From assembly GCF_000276665.1 (NCBI RefSeq), contig NW_004955483.1:9497299-9561298 (forward strand): 64,000 nucleotides of DNA, in the 5' to 3' direction. Made by a program: the position numbers and the translations under genes. This document shows positions 22,926 through 35,228 of the stretch, piece after piece; the stretch's first letter is position 1, and every line of letters begins with the position of its first letter. Under the pieces are notes generated by a model. It was not told the DNA's origin. It saw nothing but the letters and a program-made list of their open reading frames with translations, and ran no database searches. This DNA comes from Chinchilla lanigera (lineage: Eukaryota > Chordata > Mammalia > Rodentia > Chinchillidae).

Positions 22926-23279
22926 TGACACCATAAGCCAACCACATGCGCCTTACCCAGCAGTAAGAACTCCAGTATCAATCAAACGCTGCCCATCCTG
23001 AATGCAGAGTAAGCAAAACACTTCTTCTCTTTAGATCTTAGCCCACCCCTATCTCCCTCTCCTTGCACATCCAGGAATTTCACTGTGGAGGGGTCCCTTC
23101 CAGACCCTAAATTGAAAAATAAAGAATGTAAAATAAAACTGCCCCGATATCTCCTGCCAGATGCAGTTGATTTGACAGAGTGCCTGGATCAGAGGGCAGA
23201 GCCCTTCATCCAGGGAGAGAGTAAATTTTTTTGTCATTGTTGAATGAATATCTGATTAAGTTAATGACACTCTCAGCCA

Positions 23280-23600
23280 GGATGGAGAAGGCACGGTGTG
23301 GCAGCCGAAAGCTATAGGTTTCTGGTAGCTCATTCAGTGTCCTTAACAGTCCACTGGCTTCTTGCTGGGCAGCAGGGGAGCTCAGGGAGCGGCCGCTGTA
23401 ATTACTTCAGCCTTTTGATTGAAAACAGCTGCAGGTAGCGAGTCATCCCTTTGTTCATTTTGCTGGTGATTGGAAGCGACTCGGAGCCATCGTGGGCTCC
23501 ATTCTGCGCCCTCGCTCTGAAATCGATGGAGGTAGAAAGTAGGTTTCTCACTTGCGGGGCTTTTCAAAATGAACCATTCATCTTCCAAGGGTCAGAACTC
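23280..23600. promoter_or_regulatory. Candidate conserved non-coding element (unproven)
   Basis: This repeat-free block is richer in G+C and CpG than its surroundings (GCGGCCGC at 23390, later GAAGCGACTCGGAGCCATCG and TGCGCCCTCGCTC). It has TCF/SOX-like strings (CTTTTGATTG, CCTTTGTTCATTTTGC). Intact CpGs in an intron can reflect constraint. This is a guess from composition only; no conservation data were available. Confidence 0.25.
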
Positions 23601-23682
23601 AGCCACCCATTCACAGGGTGTGAGTCATAACCGTAATTTTAAAACAAACATTTATTTCAGAGAGAATGCTTATATTGGCTGA

Positions 23683-23706
23683 TTTTTTTTTTTTTTTTTT
23701 TTTTTT
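23683..23706. repeat. Poly(T) tract, 24 nt
   Basis: Uninterrupted T run. No SINE body was recognised next to it. Confidence 0.95.
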
Positions 23707-25094
23707 GGTAGCTGGTCTTCCTGTTCTTTTTACACTTGATTGAGGCTGGTTTCAATAAAATTGTTGTCTTTGTAAACACCTATTCCTCCCACTAAACCCA
23801 AAGATTACTGAAGTGTTTCCTTGAGATGGATCATAGGACAATCTGGGAACAGTGTTGGATAATTGGATGTGACTATTCGGAGACCTGCTGTGTAGCACGT
23901 GTCTTTAGCAGGACCTTATACTGAGCTTGTACTTTCTAATACAGGATGTCTCTTGCCTGCTTCTTTGTGAGGGGTTAATAACCTCACATGAGAGTGTTAG
24001 AAACAGAACCTCTGAACGCAGAGTTTTTGCAAATGCAGTGTTTTATTCCCTTCTATCCCAATCTCGCCTTTTGAGTCAATCACTTTCAAAACACAGAAAA
24101 CAATCCCGAGAGGCTTCGCCTTCTAGGAACCAGTCTTGAAGGAAGGCAGGAACCGGTAGACAGGCTCGGGATGAGACCAGTGTGCAAACAGAAGGGACAA
24201 CATCGCCAGCATCCCAAGGGATTCTGGCACCCAATCTGTGCGCGCAGTCCAGGAGTTTACAATCTAATGAGGAAGATGTGAAAACAAGGATGGCAGTGGT
24301 TGAATTGCTTTGCTGAGGTTTTAAGAATGATCAGAGAAAGAAGATGCAGTCAGAACCTCCTATAGGCAAAGGCATGGCGGATGGGGTGGCGTACTCAATC
24401 TGCTGGGAACCAGCTGCGTAGTGAAAGCCATTGGTGCTGAACAGCGCATGCGCAGGATAAAGAAGGATGCTATGCAGAGCAGACACATGGAGCATGGCGT
24501 TGAGCCGGGGGAGAACCAAAGGAGAGTTCTGAAAGCTGGGGTCAAAAACTGGGTCTCTGATGCATGTCCAAGCACAAGAACCACTGAATGAGAAAGCAGG
24601 CAACAGGGGTGGGGCAGAGTGGAATGTGCAGAGGGGACACCTGACTCTGAAGGGCGCATACAAGTGTAGTTGTGGGTCCGTGGGTAGGCACAGGACACAG
24701 GCCGCAGCGTGCACATTTGAGTCCGTATGACCTATCTGCTGCGGCAGCAGAGTTGAGTAGTGTGATACGGGCTATGTGGTCCACAAAGCCAGGAATAGCT
24801 AGGTTTCCTTCCGCAGTTTCCTGTGCCATGAGGAGGGCGGCTTTGACATAACCTGGGGCTGTCCGCCAACTTTTGGTCTGGAACAAGCAAAGACTTGATG
24901 GAGTTGGGGCGGGGCTGGAGGCCGCAGGAAATAGATCCTTTTTCACTTTCTGTGGCTCACAGTCCCCTCTGTGAGGGTAACGGAGGCCTGTGGTTTTTCT
25001 GGCTTAAAAATTCCCTGAACTCCAGCCACGGGATGCAGATTGATTCTCACAGAAGTGAGGGAGTAAAGTGCTCTGTCGTTTAAACCAGAAGTGT
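23707..25094. other. Unique intronic DNA, nothing recognised
   Basis: Overlapping minus-strand frames between 24331 and 24946 exist in several phases but show no conserved protein features. Confidence 0.5.
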
Positions 25095-25650
25095 GGTTTG
25101 TTTGCAAAATTTTTCACTCATGACATGTAATGTTATAATGATTTGTGATAAATGTATACAGTTGGTGACATTAAATACTGTCAGGTTGTTGTACAGCCAT
25201 CTCAAGAACTTACCCATCATACCAAACAGATTCTGCGCCCATTAACTCCCGTCGCCCCCAGGTCTCTCCCCAGCCACTAATAAGCAGTATCCTACTCTGT
25301 CTCTATGAACCTGATACTTCTAGGAGCCCCCTATAAGTGGAATTATAAAATGTTGTTCTTTTAGTGTGGTTCCTGTCACTTAGCATAGTGTTCCAGGGTT
25401 TGTCTGTGTTGCCATGTGTCAGAATTTCAGTCTTCTGTAAGGGAAGCGTCTGAGTAATATTCCAGGATATGACTGCACATTTTGTTTACCCATTAGTCTG
25501 TTGACGAACCTTTGGTTTGGCTACTGTGAATCACACTGCTCTGAACACTGATACACAGTATTTATTTGAGCATCTACTTTCAGTTTCACACAATGCCCAT
25601 CCTAATGGGTGTGAAGCGGTATCTTATTGTGGACACTTAGTTCATTTTTA
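25095..25650 (-). mobile_element. Old LINE-1 3' end, minus orientation, internally deleted
   Basis: The + strand carries the complement of an old L1 3'UTR: GTTGTTGTACAGCCATCTCAAGAACTT, CTGTCTCTATGAACCTGATACTTC, TATAAGTGGAATTATAAAATG, CACATTTTGTTTACCCATTAGTCTGTTGACG. Near 25590 it jumps to CCCATCCTAATGGGTGTGAAG, so a middle block is missing. Confidence 0.8.
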
Positions 25651-26592
25651 AGGTGCAGGTAAAGGAGACAAGAACATTGTTTTCCCATTGGCAGGGGTGG
25701 AGGGAAGGATTAGAGGCTGGACTTAAAATAACCAAGACATGCTGCTAAGGAATGGCAGAGTTAAAATGTGACTTACAGATCATTTACACTAGCAGTTCTC
25801 ACCCTGCTGCCCTCAGAATCCTTGGGTGCATTTATTTTTAAATGCCAGTGGTGGTCCATCTCCAGGGGTTCTAAATCTGCTGGTCTGAGGCAGATCTGGA
25901 CACTGGTCTTGTTTGTAAAAGAATCCCAGGTGAGTCTGATGATTTCTTATTCTCAGTGAGGATATGGCTCTGTAGTTACTAAGCAGTAAAACTATACCCA
26001 CAGGGACATGAGTGAAGTGCCAAGACGTGAGCATTTCCTGTGCCCTGGGGAAAGTGTGTCCCCAAAGAGCTGGAGAGCCCAGGGTTGGAGCCAAGTCCTC
26101 CCTTTGGTCTGTTGGGAGGCTTGGTATCCAGTGACTGTGGCAGATGCCCGGCTAAGTCCTTTCTACTCAGTGGACCAAGAGGGTTCCAACACCAGCAAGT
26201 TAGCTGTGGATCAGTCCTATCGCGCCAGCACTTTGGATGCTATGCCTTGAAAACTGATCCACCCAGCGCTTCTTCCATATGTGTGCCATTGAGCGCCAGC
26301 TACCAGGTGGCTTTCCCTGTGGTCCCCTGGCCCAGGCCCCATCACACTGAGGAGAATGTGCCTGCCCCTGCCTGTGCCACCCATCTGCCTGTCCCCTGGC
26401 CTCTGTTAGGGGATGCCCAGGTTCAAAGGCTTGTCCTATGCCCTGTCTCAGAACCTTGATAGGCCTCACTTACTATGCTGCTTTTATTATCTGGTCTATT
26501 TCTTTTAAGTGGATAATCATTGCCAGTTATAAGCAGTTATTGACTCTAATTAGAAAGTTAGAACAGTTCCCTCAAGACTGTTCTCACTTCTT
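25651..26592. other. Unique intronic DNA, nothing recognised
   Basis: Frames on both strands at 25813-26469 overlap one another and are not credible genes. Confidence 0.5.
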
Positions 26593-26742
26593 AGCCAGGT
26601 GTGGTGGTGCACGCCTATAATCTCAGCACTCGGGAGGCTGAGGTAGGGGGATTGCTGTAAATTCGAGGCCAGCCTGGGCTATATAGTTAGTTCAGGGGCA
26701 GCCTGAACTATACAGCAAGACCCCGTCTCAAGAAAAAAGATT
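26593..26742 (+). mobile_element. B1 SINE with internal duplication
   Basis: AGCCAGGTGTGGTGGTGCACG, TAATCTCAGCACTCGGGAGG, then two tandem GCCTGGGCTATATAGTTAG / GCCTGAACTATACAGCAAG type units, and GACCCCGTCTCAAG with a tail. Confidence 0.9.
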
Positions 26743-27330
26743 GCTCTCACTTTTGACAAAATTGGGAGTTCAAGAGGTTCCTCCCCATTTTGATACTTTA
26801 CTTTGGGGCAGGCAGAGTTCACTGGCTGCTGTTACACAGAGGGCTGTGCCTTATATAGGCCCAGAATGCTCAGCCAAGGAAGGAGGGACATAAGGCAGAG
26901 GTTGGGAGGGGGATACACCCAGGGCTCCTGCTTTCCTGTGCAGGTGAAATTAGGAACCACGTAACCTCCTCCTGGCCCTGACATTTGACTTTGTACACAA
27001 AGTATAACCACTCAGAGACACTTGCCCAAGCCTTGGTGCCTGGGGTCTTCACTGTAGCTCAACTGCACTCGGCCCTCGTGGTTGAACTTTAGTCCCAAGT
27101 GCTGCCTGACACCATGCAGATCCCTTTCGTCCTTAGTTTCTTGGTGGTTGGAATTGAGACCATGTGGCCCAAAGCCTCATCATAAATCCAAATGTCAGAT
27201 GTCCAGTGGCCAAAGCCTCCAAGCAGACAGATGTCCACCTATGAGGCAAGGCTCCCTGGAGGCCTAGTGACCACTGCACATAGCAGAAGACAAAAGCCAA
27301 ACCTCTGATGGGTGAGAACAAATGTTTCAC

Positions 27331-27690
27331 TGTATATTTTTTTCAAACCCACCAACAAAACACCTGACACCTAGAACTAAGGAAGAAAAGTTTATTTTGC
27401 TCACAGTTTGTGGAGGTTTCAGTGCATACTCAGCTGGCTCCAAGGTAGAATGTCACATGGCAGAGGACAACATGGTGGTGGAAAACAGCAAAAGCAGCAA
27501 GAGCAAAAAGGGAGGAGTGCAGACAGCAAGGCTCGTTCCCTTCCTTATATTGTATGAGGCTACCCACCTTGGGGCAGGTATAGCACTCACACCCATAATC
27601 CCAGCATTGGACCATGAATAAATCATAAACTCTAGAAGCCTACCCCATGACTGCATGAGGCTTTGAGGGATCTACACACAAACCATAACA
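27331..27690 (-). repeat. 3' LTR of the MaLR element
   Basis: About 360 bp, collinear with the 5' LTR with scattered substitutions and a worn 5' boundary on the + strand. Confidence 0.82.
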
Positions 27691-29140
27691 TTCCACCCCG
27701 GACCACCACAAAAAGGCATTTCAGTCCATCTCTGAGAGTTACCAAAGTCCTAACAGTTTCAGCACTGCTGAAAAGTCCAAGTCCCAAGTCTCCTCTGAGG
27801 TAAAAGGCAAACTCTTAGCTGTGAGCCCCTGTACAAATGAAAAGTTAAACACTTCCAACATTCAATGGCATAAGATAAATATTACCATTCCAAAAGGTAA
27901 AAACAGGGGGATACAAAGGAATGGGGCCAAAGCAAGTCCAAAATCCAGCAAGGCAAACATTAAGTCCTGTAATTCCACATGCAGCATTGGAGGCAATCTG
28001 TGGCAAATTGTGAGCTCCGTGTGGCTCTGCCTCTATGGCACTTCTGGTGGTTGTAGCTCCTATGGCTTCTCTCTTGGGCCTTGCAGCTTTCCTCAGACAG
28101 TCCATGTGCCTGTCTTCTCCAAACTTCTAGGGTCTCTACTGCACCTTTGGCTTCACCCCCCTAGCTTCACATTTTGCTGTCTCAGGAGCACACTGCCAGG
28201 CCTCCCAGGTCTTCTTCTTAAATATGGTAGAAGCATCTTTAACTAAGAGCTCTTGCATTCTTCATGTGCCTAAAACCAGTGCCACGTGGATGATGCAAGG
28301 TCCTCTGCCAGCTTGAACAGTAGCCAGGCTTTCTTCTTTCTTGGTTGTAGGGGTCGAGTGCCTGGACTGATGAATACTCTGAACCTGATTCTGGGGAACA
28401 AATTCTTTATACTGCCACCATTCTGGAACTTGGAGTGGCTGCCACCATTCTGGAACATAGTGCTATATGGCTTTCTCCTCAAAGCAAAGTCTTTCACCTT
28501 TACAATTTTGAGGCTGCAAAAGGGGGAGACTTGCTGCTTCTTGTGATGCCCTCAGGCCATGTTTTATATTCTCCTGTTCTTCTCAGCAGTCCAATTCTTC
28601 TCAGTTCTATGTTTGTAGTCCACAGTTTTACCAGAGCTACTTTTCTGGCTAAACTCAACATTTTAAATCATCATGCTGGGCTCTTTGCTCTTGATTTGCA
28701 ACAGAAATTTGGCTAAGAGCCCCCAACAATAGTCATGCCACTGCCCCAACATTAGACTGCCGTGAAATTTCTTCTGCCAGACTAATTAGTCCACTGCCCT
28801 TAATCTTAGCCTCAAGCAAAATCTCTAGATACAAGCAAAATGCACATAAACTTTTTGCCAAGCCATAACACACATCATCTGGAGTCCAATAGCCAATGCA
28901 GTCCTTCCCAGCAGAAACCTCCAAGCCCAGTCTTTACCAGCAGGATTTTTATCAGTCTTCTGGTCTTCTGAGTTCTGACCAAAATCTCCCATACAGAACA
29001 GCCTGAGGCATTCCAGCTCTACTGTTTCAGGAGACATCTCTGAACCTTTCCAAACTCTTCCCACAAGTCATTCCCAAAGGCTCTTGAACCACATGGTCAG
29101 GTACAGTCACAGCAATGACCCCACTCCTGGTACCAAATTC

Positions 29141-29513
29141 TGTCATAGTTACTTTACCCTTGTTCCCGAGACAAAATGCCTGACACCCAAAATTAAGGAA
29201 GGAAAGGTTTATTTAACTCACAGTTTGTGGAAGTTTCAGTCCATACTCTGCTAGGTGCAAGGCAGGGTGGCACATGGCAGAAGGCAACAGTTCATAGGAG
29301 CGAAAAACAGCAGAAGCAGCAAGAACAAATGGGAGGAGCAGAAAGAGCAAGCCTCTCTCCCTCCCTTATAGTGTATGCAGGCTACCCGCCCCATGGTGGG
29401 TGTAGAACTCATGCCCATAATCCCAGCATTGGTCCATGAATCAATCAAACTCTAGAAACCCAACCCATGACTGCATGAGGCTTTGGGGGTACATCTAGAC
29501 ACAAACCATAACA
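29141..29513 (-). repeat. 5' LTR of the MaLR element
   Basis: 373 bp. It shares the GACACCCA..AATTAAGGAAGGAAAGG, TTTGTGGAAGTTTCAGTCCATACTC, CCCATAATCCCAGCATTGG and GCATGAGGCTTTGGGGG blocks with the 3' LTR and the solo LTR at 32734. Confidence 0.85.
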
Positions 29514-29816
29514 CCACCATTTGATCCAAGCACTGTAACTCAAGATTTTGATTCAGATGGACAAGATTTTCATTGCACTTCTGCCATTTATCAACCATAA
29601 TCTTAGACAAGTGATTGACACACCAAGCCTCAATATTCTTGTCTCTATGCTCAAATGGCCATAACCTGGTTGTTACTTGTGTGAAAAGTGTGACTCCAGC
29701 CTACACAAAATGAGCACTGGTAACTTGTCACACCTGCGGTACCTTGGGGAGGCTGGGTCACAGCAGGTCAAGGGGCCTTTGTATCAGGACGAGGCCCGTA
29801 TCATACTGTGTCATGG

Positions 29817-30070
29817 TGTTTTAGTCCATGTGTGCCACCGTAACAAAATACCCGAAACTGGCTAATGGATCAGCAACGGGAATTTATCTGGCTGCCAGTT
29901 CACGAGGCTGGGAAGTCCAGGATGGAGAGGCTCCGTCTGCCGAGAGCCTGCTTGCTATGCTATCACAACGGTAGAAGGAAGAAGGGCCAGAGAACACGCA
30001 TGTGCGAGCGGGATGGGGCCCAATGTGCCCTTTGATCGGGAACCCACTCCTGCAGTAACAGAATCTTCCC
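29817..30070 (-). mobile_element. MaLR/ERVL-type LTR-like repeat fragment, minus orientation
   Basis: GTGTTTTAGTCCATGTGTGCCACCGTAACAAAATACCCGAAACTGG and then TTCACGAGGCTGGGAAGTCCAGG are the complement of the 3' part of a MaLR-like LTR. It is older than the element just to its left, and its right end is unclear. Confidence 0.6.
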
Positions 30071-31689
30071 AGTGCCAGTCTAACAGTGCTGCCTGGGCTC
30101 TTTGCCTCACCTTGTTCCAGCTTCCCCAGGGCTGGCCATGGAAAGGACTCCCCACTCCTGACACAGTCTACTCTGGACCAGAGTCTAAACCACTAAGTCG
30201 TGAGTTGTAGAGCCCCCACTCAGAGTCGGTGTCTCCAGCCTGCAGCCCTAGGGGCAGATAAACAGCAGCTGGGGTGCCCATGGGAAGCTGCTGTGATATA
30301 CAGGACTCTTGAACGCAGAGAGATAGTGCTTACATACCGAACCAGGAAAGGTCTCGATAGAAAGGCATTTCCAGCTTTTCTTAAAAACTCCAACGCAACC
30401 TCTGCTGGACAGTGCACTGGGGACCAGTTTGGCTCCAGATGGTTATTTTCCCATCTTGAGCCTTTCCAGGAATCCCAGCGGTGGCAGGCTGCCAGAGGAC
30501 ACAGGCGACACAGATGCAGGGCCACGGTTTCCACGCGAGCAGCTTCCAGGGATCACAGGCCCCAGCCGCGGGCTTGGCCTGTCCCCTCCTGGCCAGCACC
30601 CAGCCCCTGTGCTTGTACACGCGCAGCATGGACCCCTGAGCTGCAGCCCCGCACACGGCACAGCCATCCTCGTGTTTCTGGGGGTGGCGAGACCCTCTGA
30701 AGACACCCCCAGCACCCACTGTCACCTTGTAGGCGAGGAGCAGGGGTGGCAGAAGCCAGGAGTCTAAGGAGAGCTCTGCCTGAGGCCTGGGGAAGGCCAT
30801 TTCCACTGAGCTCAGAGGGAGCATCAAGGGACAGAGCCCCAGGTGGGGACATGGGAAGTGGCGGTTCAGCCTCCTGCTGAGCAGGGGCTCCCAGGGCCCG
30901 CGCAGCCCTGCTATGGAGCCCCCTACTACATCCCAGGGCTGACTCCCACACACAGAGCTGCCCTGAGTCACTGTGGTGGAAATTGGAACTGTGCTATTTG
31001 GGCAGAATTTAAAAATTTAATCATTAAATTTACTAGTGTTTATTGCTCTCTTCCCCATCTACGAATGTATAGGGCAAAAAAAAAATTTTTTTTTCATGGT
31101 GCTCAGAACCTAAACAGTAAGGTCTCTTCTCCTGCCTTCCTCACCCCTCTGAAACCCCAGCTCCTGAGGCTAGTGCCCCCAGCATTGGCAAGGCCACTGG
31201 GGCTGTACCCCTGCCACCGCCCGAGGGCAGCCCACGTGGGCTGAAGGCTTGAACTTGCTCTTCATGACCCTAGAGAGGGAGAGCTATTTGGAATGCGTGT
31301 TTGTCCCCTGGACTTTCCAGCCCTGCCAAGTGGAGGCACACTCTCTGCTGTCTCAGCTCTGCTGGGGCCTGGACCGCCATTGGGGTGGCCTTGAACTCAT
31401 GGCCTTAAAACACTAACAGCCTGGCCTCTCTCCCTGAATCACACCAGCCCGCCATGCCGAGTGCCACGCCAGCCGCAGTCCTTGGTCAGGCTCGATAACA
31501 GCTCAAAGATTCCCTGGACACCTCCAACCCCACCGATTCCTATGCATTCTGTCTCTCTTCTACTTAAGAAAAAGCACCATTTGCCACTAAATGGCTCTGC
31601 CACAGTGCACCCCAGTACATCAGTGTACCCTCTAACTTGGTTGTGTAGAATGAAAAAGTGATTTCCAAATCCAGGTCTACCTTGCACCA
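30071..31689. other. Unique intronic DNA, G+C-rich in part
   Basis: The 30400-30950 part is G+C-rich, so long frames occur on both strands (up to 196 codons). They overlap fully and carry no domain that I can recognise. Confidence 0.5.
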
Positions 31690-31815
31690 GCGTCACTGTC
31701 CTTGTCTGAAAAATAGAGACGATAACACTGTACGGGCGTCCTGGGTTTGCTGGGAAGAGTACATGAGATGTTTGATGAGGCTGTTGCCATGTAGTAGATG
31801 ATCAGTAAGTAGAAC
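31690..31815 (-). mobile_element. MIR-like SINE, minus orientation
   Basis: CTTGTCTGAAAAATAGAGACGATAACACTG, GGGAAGAGTACATGAGATG and GTAGTAGATGATCAGTAAG are the complement of MIR blocks in the correct order. Confidence 0.65.
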
Positions 31816-31821
31816 TGCTAG

Positions 31822-32265
31822 TTTGCTTTCCTCAGGCTTCTATAATAAACCACCACGGAGCTTCAAACTAGAAACTTCTCTCACACTTCAGGAGGCTACA
31901 AGTTCAAAATTCAGGTGTTGAGGAGGACTGGCTCTGGGGAGACTCCTTCAGTGCCTCTTTCAGCTCCTGGTGGCTGTGGCCATCCTTGGCTTCACTCCGG
32001 TCTCTCTGTGTCTCTGTCTCTGTGTCTCTGTCTCCATCTTCAGCTCCACAAGGCCTTATCCTCGGTGTGTTTCCCGCCTTTCTCTCATAAGGACAATGAA
32101 TGCTGAAGTTAGAGCCCTCATGGATAATCCAGGAGGATCTCCTCTTGAGATCCTGTCACGTTAGCAGAGAGAAAGCCTGATCCCAAGTAAAGTCCCGTCA
32201 TAGGTTTGAGGGGGCATAATGTTTGGAGGTCTTTTATTCCACCCCATACCCTGTTAATGCCAAAA
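31822..32265 (-). mobile_element. MLT1-like LTR, minus orientation
   Basis: GGCTTCTATAATAAACCACC, CTTCAGGAGGCTACAAGTTCAAAATTCAGGTG, TCCTGGTGGCTGTGGCCATCCTTGG, CTCTCATAAGGACA and TTAGAGCCCTCATGGATAATCC appear in the order of the MLT1-type LTR complement. A TCTCTGTG-rich simple stretch at 31998-32036 has expanded within it. Confidence 0.7.
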
Positions 32266-32733
32266 ATGGCAATATATGCGTACACATCTATTGATATTGA
32301 GTATCTACCTCCTGTCTGCACTTCGGCTGGCTGCTGCTCCTTGCTTTGCCTCTTCTCACCACACGTCTAGCAAGAGCAAGATCGCACCCCATGTCCTGGG
32401 GTGCCGAGTTGAGGTGGAAATCCAAGCATGGCGGGGTGAGTCGCACAGGCACCCCATCTGCTGAGTGTCCTGGGTCCCTGTCCACTACCCCTTTGGGCCT
32501 TCCTCTTTGGGAACCCTCCGGGCAAGCCACCTGAGGACCTTCAAGGGCACAGTCAGAAGGAAAGGTGAGAGGAGGCCAGGCTGACTAGCAAGCTACCTTG
32601 CCATGGATGGGATAGAGTCACAGTTTTGAAATACTTGTAATGGGAAAACAATGTAGAGCAAGTAGCTCAAGTCCCCAACCAGGGCAGGGTCCCCGCCACT
32701 TACTTGTGACTATCTATGTTAACCTGAGCTGGC

Positions 32734-33113
32734 TGTCTTGGTTACTTTTCTCTCACTACTGAGACAAAATACCTAACACCCAGAATTAAGGAAGGAAAGG
32801 TTTATTTAGCTCACAGTCTGTGGAGGTTTTAGTCCATACTCGGCTGACTCCAAGGCAGGGTGGTGCAGGGTGGCACATGGCAGAGGGCAACAGTTCATGG
32901 TGGCAGGAGATAGCAAAAGCAACCAGAGCAAAAGGGAGGAGTGGCAGCAAGCAGCCTCTTTCCCTTCCTTAGATATGCAAACTATCCACCCCAGGGCAGG
33001 TGTAGTACTCACACCCATAATCCCAGCATTGGACTATGGATCACTTAAATATCTAGAAGCCTGTCCCATGAGTGCATGAGGATTTGGGGGACACGCAGAC
33101 ACAAACCATAACA
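32734..33113 (-). mobile_element. Solo MaLR LTR, same family as the 27-29 kb element
   Basis: It is collinear with the LTRs at 27331 and 29141 over its whole length, from TGTCTTGGTTACTTTTC to AAACCATAACA. No internal region is attached, so it is a solo LTR. Confidence 0.82.
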
Positions 33114-34228
33114 CCGGTACAGGGACCCCATCTTAATAACAGCCCAGCCCATATTTAACAATTCTGATGCTCTCTAATGCTGCCACTTCCTTGGACTACA
33201 GTCTCTCCACTGTCTCAGCTCTCACCCGCCTCCTTGAATCACCTGGTCATTTTACGCTGGACACACCCCATTCACCAGGGTCCCTCCCCTACAGCTTATT
33301 CACTAAGCTTAACTGGTGCCATCAATGGTTACAGGATTTATTACCTTAATCTGAACATTGTAGTTTTTAAATGAAGCATATAATTACTCCAGCCAGTTAG
33401 GAATCCTACCAAACTGCTGGTTCATAGTGAGTATTTAGTCAAATAAAAAATTCCTAGGGACTGTCATTTAAACCATTCTAAAGCCAGATCTCTCCAACAC
33501 TACTACTCGGCTAATTGAGCTATTGAAACTAGGGGCAGGCATTTATATTTATTCTCATTAATCTTAATTTTCTTGGTTCTCGGCCATCACTTCCAGCTTC
33601 TGAGGATATATTTGAATGTTAATTGCTCCATATTAAGCATTCCTTCCAGCCTTCTGTTACCTCTAAATACAAGAACCAAATACTAATAAAAGTTGAATAG
33701 AACTAAAAAGAGAGAACTAAAAAGAGACTGCTGTTTGCTTCACAGCAGCATTGGACAATGAAAATCCACTGTGCCTCCTAGAAACCAAGAATTTGTTTGA
33801 AAAAAGAATATAAGATCCATGTGCTTTGGAAAATGCTTGTCCCATCATCAGTCATGAAAGTGTCTAATTATGACTGTCAAGGGACTCAGCTTTCTCCATT
33901 CTGGGTACCCTAAGGATGTCAGGTTTGGGCTTATTCTTAATGACTGATTAACCAAAACAAAGTGTCTTCTGCAGTGTATGGTACACATCTTCCACTTAAG
34001 CAATGTGAAACTGGAAAACGAAGTTGACTTTAAGAATCTTTGCCTTTGTGACATCTGCATTATAGCTGGTGTTTTGTCTCCTGAAGCTTCCTAAAGTTTT
34101 TCCAGGACAAGTTTGAGTGTCTTTTGGGATTCTGGGTATTTGGGGGCTTTGGAATGTTTGCACATAGCTTGGGGATAGAACTCAAGTTCTAGTTCAAGTA
34201 TAAATTCATCTTAAAAATTCATTTGTGG
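33114..34228. other. Unique intronic DNA
   Basis: Nothing recognised apart from a tiny AACTAAAAAGAGA tandem pair near 33700-33728. Confidence 0.5.
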
Positions 34229-34398
34229 AGCCGGGCATGGTGGCACACACCGTAATCCCAGCACTCGGGAGGCTGAAGCAGGAGGATCATTGCAAGGTCG
34301 AGGCCAGCCCTGGGCTACAAAGTGAGTTTAAGGCCAGCCTGAACTGCATAGTGAGACTCTGCTTCAAAAAGACAAAAAAAAAAAAAAAAAAAAAAATC
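34229..34398 (+). mobile_element. B1 SINE with internal duplication and long A tail
   Basis: GAGCCGGGCATGGTGGCACAC, TAATCCCAGCACTCGGGAGG, then the duplicated GCCCTGGGCTACAAAGTGAG / GCCTGAACTGCATAGTGAG units and an A-tail of more than 20 nt. ATTCATTTG before it and ATCATTTG after it are a likely target-site duplication. Confidence 0.92.
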
Positions 34399-35228
34399 AT
34401 TTGAGTGTCATACGCACTGTATATGTATAGCTTGAGGTCGTTTTTTACAATATTATTACCACACCACATTCAGACTGCAACCTGTCATGGGAGCTTGCGT
34501 GTGCAGCTTTCCCCCTGTGGTATCCCGTCAACACTCAGACTTTCAGATTTGGGATCATTTTGGATTTGCAGGTTAGGGAGCCACCTGCCCTGGCACAACT
34601 CACTCATCTGCGTTTCTTATTTGTGCCAAGACACTCACTGGGCAGGCGTGGGTCTGCCCAGACTGAGAAACTTGGGATTGCCTGTGTGGGCAGAACGATT
34701 CAGTTCGTTCTGCAGCCTTAGAAGGCATTTTTAGGACTTGATGTATCAAACTGCAGGAGCATCTTCTATTCCGAGCAGTTGGTTGTTATTTACAGGACTT
34801 GGAGTCAGCGGGCGTGTATTCTCACATCTCTAGCTCAGCAATATCTCGTTCTCCTACCACTTCTCAGTCTGGGTCCATGATAGTGGCAAAAAAAAGTTTT
34901 TTTAAAAAACTACATTATAGCAAAGGTATAAGTCTGAGACTTTCCTTATTAGATTTTATTTTTCTTCCTGGAAGCACTTGGGTCCAATATAAAACGTGTC
35001 TTTAAATGTTTCTCTATGCTTTTTGAAAGAACCACAAGAAAAGAGGCATAGAGTTACATCGAGTTGTTTTGAGGTTAATGACCCCCAAAGCAAACAGCTG
35101 GGGTTCCCCCAAATATTAGGCATCTACCTACAAGGCTCCACCAGCTGTGTGTATGTACAGCATCCCATTTGGTTTATAGTGCTATATCATTAAAAAGCAG
35201 CTAAAGAAGTTGACTTAAGAATGTAGAA
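34399..35228. other. Unique intronic DNA, nothing recognised
   Basis: No repeat or exon was seen. Confidence 0.5.

Larger units (their letters stand above)
27331..29513 (-). mobile_element. MaLR retrotransposon, LTR-internal-LTR, minus orientation
   Basis: Two related LTRs in the same orientation flank about 1.45 kb. The left (3') LTR is about 27331-27690 and the right (5') LTR 29141-29513, with TGTTATGG ... TGACA ends when read on the minus strand. Next to the 5' LTR the minus strand reads TTTGGTACCAGGAGTGGGG, the standard start of MaLR internal regions. Next to the 3' LTR there is a purine-rich GGGGTGGAA. MaLRs are non-autonomous relatives of ERVL. No intact frame is present, and none is expected. 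No target-site duplication was obvious; the left boundary is uncertain by about 10 bp. Confidence 0.85.

Noticed and set aside
24331..24946. Three overlapping minus-strand frames of 118-134 codons
   Set aside because: Different frames overlap over the same DNA with no domain, and no poly(A) or promoter evidence.
27331..29513. Coding provirus
   Set aside because: The internal region is about 1.45 kb and has only short chance frames, as expected for the non-autonomous MaLR class.
30381..30971. 196-codon minus-strand frame and overlapping plus-strand frames
   Set aside because: The region is G+C-rich and open in several frames on both strands. The proteins are low-information and have no recognisable motif or splice context.
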